A DNA stretch of 45,087 nt from Clostridia bacterium (GTDB lineage Bacteria; Bacillota; Clostridia; Oscillospirales; Butyricicoccaceae), in the NCBI GenBank assembly GCA_017394205.1, contig JAFOPS010000103.1, positions 1-45,087 of the forward strand, written 5' to 3'. Shown here in pieces: positions 42,147 to 45,087 of this stretch. The notes under the pieces were generated by a model. That model worked only from the letters and a program-made list of their open reading frames with translations. It had not been told where the DNA came from and did not search any database. The position numbers were made by a program, and so were the translations under genes. The stretch's first letter is position 1, and each line of letters opens with the position of its first letter.

Positions 42147-42575
42147 GTTAGTCCTCCTAACTTTATTTTATTATGTACGTCTTGAACAGCCGCACAAAAT
42201 AATCATAAATGTGCCGTTTCGCCTTTTTTCATCAAAAAAGCAAATTTTAAGCATATGAATTTTACCGTTAAAATCGAAAAAAGTCAACTATCAATGCGAA
42301 TAAATAACGAAAAAAATGTTCGATATTTCAAAAAATGCGGATAAATATTACTTCGCAAAGTATATTGTTTTCTTTTCTGCCGGCATGTCTGTACAAACAG
42401 AAGTTAAGATTCTTGTGAAAAATAAACAATTCAAAGATTTGCAATGTGAAAACTGTCTAAAAACCATTACTTAGTTTTATTTTGTTTGCACAAAATTTGC
42501 AGGATAGAATATTCGTTGTTTCAGAAATAAATAAATTAGATTATAAAAAGTATAAAAACATGCGCCATCGAAATA
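42147..42575 (-). other. AT-rich regulatory region upstream of oppA
   Basis: 429 bases without a gene, far more AT-rich than the surroundings. It holds the oppA promoter (42259-42287), an AT-rich inverted stretch around 42220-42240 in the leader, and probable control sites that cannot be named. The AAA protein gene ends at its other side. Confidence 0.7.
42259..42287 (-). promoter_or_regulatory. Promoter of the opp operon
   Basis: On the minus strand TTGACT (42287-42282), 17 bases, then TAAAAT (42264-42259). The leader to the oppA ATG would be about 105 bases, long enough for regulation. Confidence 0.8.
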
Positions 42576-42584
42576 TTATATGGC
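42554..42584 (-). terminator. Weak terminator at the AAA gene end
   Basis: On the minus strand GCCAT and ATGGC (42584-42580 and 42568-42564) form a short stem enclosing the AAA gene stop codon, followed by GCATGTTTTTAT. The stem is only five base pairs, so the call is tentative. Confidence 0.4.
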
Positions 42585-44642
42585 ATCTGGCTCGCCTTCC
42601 GGCGTTTCAAACAGGTCAAAGTCCCGTTTTTCCAGCAGATCCAGCGGCGCATCCGGCTCGCGAACGATACGCTTCGCCTGAGCGAGAATCGCACTTTCGA
42701 TCACGTTGCGGGCAAGGCGGCCGTTTCCGCTGTTTTGATCCTCCATGGCCTGAATGATCGAGAAATAATCCAGGAGTGCGTTTTTTGCCTCATCCGTCAG
42801 GCGGTAGCCCTTGGAAGAAGCGTTGATCTCGGCAATCTGTGTCAGCTCTTCGCCGGTGTAGTCCGGGAATTCAATAATATTGGGGAACCGGGAACGCAGG
42901 CCGGAGTTGGCCGTGAGGAAAACCTCCATTTCCCGGGTGTAGCCGGCAAGGATCACGATCAGATCGTCCCGGTTGTCCTCCATGCCCTTGACCAGCGTGT
43001 CGATAGCTTCAAGACCGAAGCTGTCGTCGTGACCGCGATACAGCGAATAGGCTTCATCAATAAATAATACGCCGCCGATCGCGCTCTTGATCACCTGCAT
43101 GGTCAAAGGAGCCGTATGTCCCACATATTTTCCCACCAGGTCGGCACGGGTCACCTCCACCAGCTGACCGCCGGACAGCACGCCGATGGCTTTCAGATAT
43201 TTGGAAACCAAACGGGCGATGGTGGTTTTGCCCGTGCCGGGGTTGCCGGTAAAGATCATATGCATCGAAACGCTGCCGGTCTTCATTCCCTTCTCCCGGC
43301 GCATTTCCTGTACTTTATAGTTGTCTTCCAAAGAAAGGATATATTGTTTGATCTCCTTGAGGCCCACGATCTTATCCATTTCGGCCTTTACGGCGTCCAG
43401 CTCGCCCCGATAGCCGGCGGGAAGCAGCGACTGAAGATCGGTCTTCGCCCCGTCCAACACAGCGTAAAGATGATCGTCCGCCACAGAAAGGACCACCTCC
43501 TGCGCGGGAGATTCCTTTTCCAGCTTATATTGGGCCAGCGCCTGGAAGCAGTCATCCTCGTAGCGCAGCATGTCGCCCATGCCCGCCCGTGGCGAATACT
43601 GCATGGCAAAATGCTTATTGATATTCTCGGGCGCCTTGAGTGTAAAGCCAAGCTGCTTTTCACATTTTTCGGCGAGCTTTGCAAAGCGGATCCCGCCGAT
43701 CTTCTCCAGATCCTCCTGCTTCAGCGGATCGGTCTGACAATGATCCCCCAACGCGTCAACCACCTTCGCGCCAAACGCGCCGGCAAGGCCTTCCCTGCCC
43801 TTTTCCGACACAATAATAATATAACTGCCGTTTGCATGGATCGAGCCGATGGCCTGCGTGGCCAGCGCGGTGCCCGCGTCCACCAGATGCCCCTTCTGCA
43901 TCACGTATCGGGAGGCAAGATTGAGCTTGCCCGTGCAGATCAGTTCGCCAAGCTGCTGCAAAAACGCGGGATGGCAGCTTTCATAGTGATCCAGCAGCAG
44001 CACGCCGCCGGGCAAAAGCGCCTGGTACAGATCCTGCAGAAACAGGCGTTCCTCGCTCTGCCCTGGATACAGCGCAAGATCGAGCACCTGGACCTCGCCT
44101 GTGGGCAAAAGGCCGAGCTGCGCCATTTTTTCCGCAATCAGACGGATCGCCGTATGGCGGCCGGAATTGCTTCTGCCGTAAACAAGCATGGCGTTGCGTA
44201 CTCCGTTGGGCGAATCCCATCCTGTGACAAAGGGGCGCTTGAAGGCGATGATCAGCTTTTTAAGAAAATGATCCTGTCCGATTAGCTGATCTGTCAGCAC
44301 CGGCATCAGATCGCCGAACCGCTGGGCCTCGGGGCGCGGATCCTGTACCTTCTCGGCCGCGGCCTTCTGCGTCTTTCCGGAAGATCCGACGCCGAAATCC
44401 TTGTCGACCTCTTTCTGGATCTTGTCCATATCCAAGTCGCCGCTCATCTTTTTCAGTTCTTCCAGCTGCTCCTGCAGTTTTTTGTTCAAAGCATTCTGCT
44501 GTTTTTCCAGCGCATCGATGCCCTCGCCGATCTTTTTGCCGCCTTCCTTATACTGTTCTGCCGTTTTCGGCGTAATGGAGTAGGAAGACGTCTTTCCGCT
44601 GCCAAATACATCCCTCAGCAGCTCGTCAATATCCTTCGGCAT
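42576..44642 (-). CDS. Two-module AAA ATPase, CbxX/CfxQ (SpoVK-like)
   Basis: A 688-residue protein. Residues 28-70 are a coiled coil (ALEKQQNALNKKLQEQLEEL). A first AAA-like module (about 110-330) keeps the fold but its Walker A is GRSNSGRHT (no GK[ST]) and its Walker B is LLLDHYES (no Asp-Glu pair), so it is probably inactive in hydrolysis. The second module (about 420-670) is a full CbxX/CfxQ AAA domain: Walker A GNPGTGKTT (466-474), Walker B VLFIDEAYSL (525-534), and an Arg finger region NSGLRSRFP. Relatives remodel Rubisco, act in spores (SpoVK) or in type VII secretion (EccA). The client here is unknown. It has its own promoter and lies upstream of the opp operon on the same strand. Confidence 0.9.
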   Translation of the reverse strand: MPKDIDELLRDVFGSGKTSSYSITPKTAEQYKEGGKKIGEGIDALEKQQNALNKKLQEQLEELKKMSGDLDMDKIQKEVDKDFGVGSSGKTQKAAAEKVQDPRPEAQRFGDLMPVLTDQLIGQDHFLKKLIIAFKRPFVTGWDSPNGVRNAMLVYGRSNSGRHTAIRLIAEKMAQLGLLPTGEVQVLDLALYPGQSEERLFLQDLYQALLPGGVLLLDHYESCHPAFLQQLGELICTGKLNLASRYVMQKGHLVDAGTALATQAIGSIHANGSYIIIVSEKGREGLAGAFGAKVVDALGDHCQTDPLKQEDLEKIGGIRFAKLAEKCEKQLGFTLKAPENINKHFAMQYSPRAGMGDMLRYEDDCFQALAQYKLEKESPAQEVVLSVADDHLYAVLDGAKTDLQSLLPAGYRGELDAVKAEMDKIVGLKEIKQYILSLEDNYKVQEMRREKGMKTGSVSMHMIFTGNPGTGKTTIARLVSKYLKAIGVLSGGQLVEVTRADLVGKYVGHTAPLTMQVIKSAIGGVLFIDEAYSLYRGHDDSFGLEAIDTLVKGMEDNRDDLIVILAGYTREMEVFLTANSGLRSRFPNIIEFPDYTGEELTQIAEINASSKGYRLTDEAKNALLDYFSIIQAMEDQNSGNGRLARNVIESAILAQAKRIVREPDAPLDLLEKRDFDLFETPEGEPDAI

Positions 44643-44675
44643 TCAGCAAACCCCCCGCCTCAAAATCATGGTATT

Positions 44676-44704
44676 ATTATCAACATTTCGCAATTCCGTG
44701 TCAA
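44676..44704 (-). promoter_or_regulatory. Promoter of the AAA ATPase gene
   Basis: On the minus strand consensus TTGACA (44704-44699), 17 bases, then GATAAT (44681-44676), 34 bases before the start codon. It overlaps the stop codon of the NUDIX gene. Confidence 0.75.
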
Positions 44705-45087
44705 GTCTCCGTTATCGAAAAAAGACGCTCCAGATAACCGGTGGGCACCAGCTTTCCGTCCCGCGACAGCGCACGGATCTCGTCGGCGGTGTAAAAACCG
44801 GCCCCGTCGGTTTCACCGGGCTGAAGCACGATGTCCTCCCGCTTTACCTCACGGGAAAACAGCCACACGTCAACGTGCGTATCTTCATGGATCGAAAAGG
44901 ACAGGATCCGCGCTCCCTCAGAGGGCTGAAGCAGGACTCCCGTTTCCTCCCGCGCTTCCCGCAGCGCCGCCGCAAGACTGTCATCCCCCGCAAGAGCAGA
45001 GCCGCCCGGGCACTCCCAAAGGCCGGGATAGCCTTTATTCCCGGCGCGCCGCGTTAAAAGAAATCGGCCGTCTGCACGGCGGATCCA
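44701..45087 (-). CDS. NUDIX hydrolase (partial, N-terminus outside the window)
   Basis: The minus-strand frame is open from the last base and gives 128 residues. It begins within IRRADGRFLLTRRAGNKGY, followed by PGLWECPGGSALAGDD and LREAREETGV, the Nudix box (GX5EX7REUXEEXGU) with Asp in place of the first Glu. FSIHEDTHVDVWLF and FYTADEIRAL are typical of small ADP-ribose/IPP-isomerase-like Nudix proteins. The substrate cannot be given. The stop codon TGA is at 44703-44701, overlapping the AAA gene promoter. Confidence 0.88.
   Translation of the reverse strand, partial: WIRRADGRFLLTRRAGNKGYPGLWECPGGSALAGDDSLAAALREAREETGVLLQPSEGARILSFSIHEDTHVDVWLFSREVKREDIVLQPGETDGAGFYTADEIRALSRDGKLVPTGYLERLFSITET

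Noticed and set aside
39834..42185. A 783-residue open frame on the plus strand, antisense to oppA
   Set aside because: It mirrors oppA codon bias, is Val/Gly-rich without motifs, and oppA itself has a lipobox, family motifs, a promoter and a ribosome site.
1..45087. CRISPR arrays, insertion sequences, rRNA genes
   Set aside because: No regularly spaced repeats, transposase genes with terminal repeats, or rRNA sequences were seen.

Overview
The window is a chromosomal stretch of a spore-forming Clostridia bacterium, most likely an Oscillospiraceae/Ruminococcaceae-type gut anaerobe. This rests on five things: moderately high GC; strong GGAGG-type ribosome sites with some TTG and GTG starts; sporulation genes (a SpoIID-like protein, a GerW/YtfJ protein, a CwlD-like amidase); the clostridial fusion of IspH to ribosomal protein S1; and anaerobe oxidative defence (Rrf2 regulator plus reverse rubrerythrin). 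The genus cannot be fixed from sequence reading alone.

Layout. 1-735: 3' end of a biotin-dependent carboxyltransferase (PxpC-like). 844-4253 (minus): a two-gene ABC exporter operon whose membrane protein is fused to a CPBP intramembrane protease. 4491-4577: tRNA-Leu(CAG). 4712-6303: rrf2, rubrerythrin and a small membrane protein. 6479-14597 (plus): spoIID-like, queA, rmuC, tgt, yajC, a TIGR04086-like membrane protein, a cwlD-like amidase and radA, with a promoter inside at yajC and a terminator-like hairpin after it. 14983-16545: divergent ogt and a Xer-type tyrosine recombinase. 16610-31224 (minus): a tightly packed run of 15 genes from lon down to ispH-rpsA, many overlapping by 4 to 62 bases and probably one long operon (lon, engB, lysA, M50 protease, scpA, scpB, DUF2953, ytfJ/gerW, D-Ala-D-Ala carboxypeptidase, rluB, rpiR-like regulator, yhiN-like flavoprotein, cmk, plsC, ispH-rpsA). 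31.35-32.69 kb: decayed fragments that look like modules of a large phage or conjugative-element polyprotein. 32689-33561: a cysteine-rich conserved protein of unknown role. 33796-42146 (minus): an oligopeptide/dipeptide ABC transporter operon (oppA, oppB, oppC, oppD, oppF and a small membrane protein). 42576-44642 (minus): a two-module AAA protein of the CbxX/CfxQ (SpoVK) type. 44701-45087 (minus): a partial NUDIX hydrolase.

The most unusual system is the peptide transporter. Its OppC-type permease carries a seven-repeat RCC1-like propeller between the first and second membrane segments, probably on the outer face. Its OppF-type ATPase has about 180 extra, largely coiled-coil residues between Walker A and the Q-loop. 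Its 754-residue binding lipoprotein seems to carry near its N-terminus a segment that resembles the usual C-terminal end of the family. Together these suggest a modified transporter with extra docking or recognition parts on both sides of the membrane. Other points of interest are the exporter-protease fusion, an internal Shine-Dalgarno that could give free S1 protein from the ispH-rpsA gene, ribosome sites buried in hairpins, and the polyprotein remnant upstream of lon.
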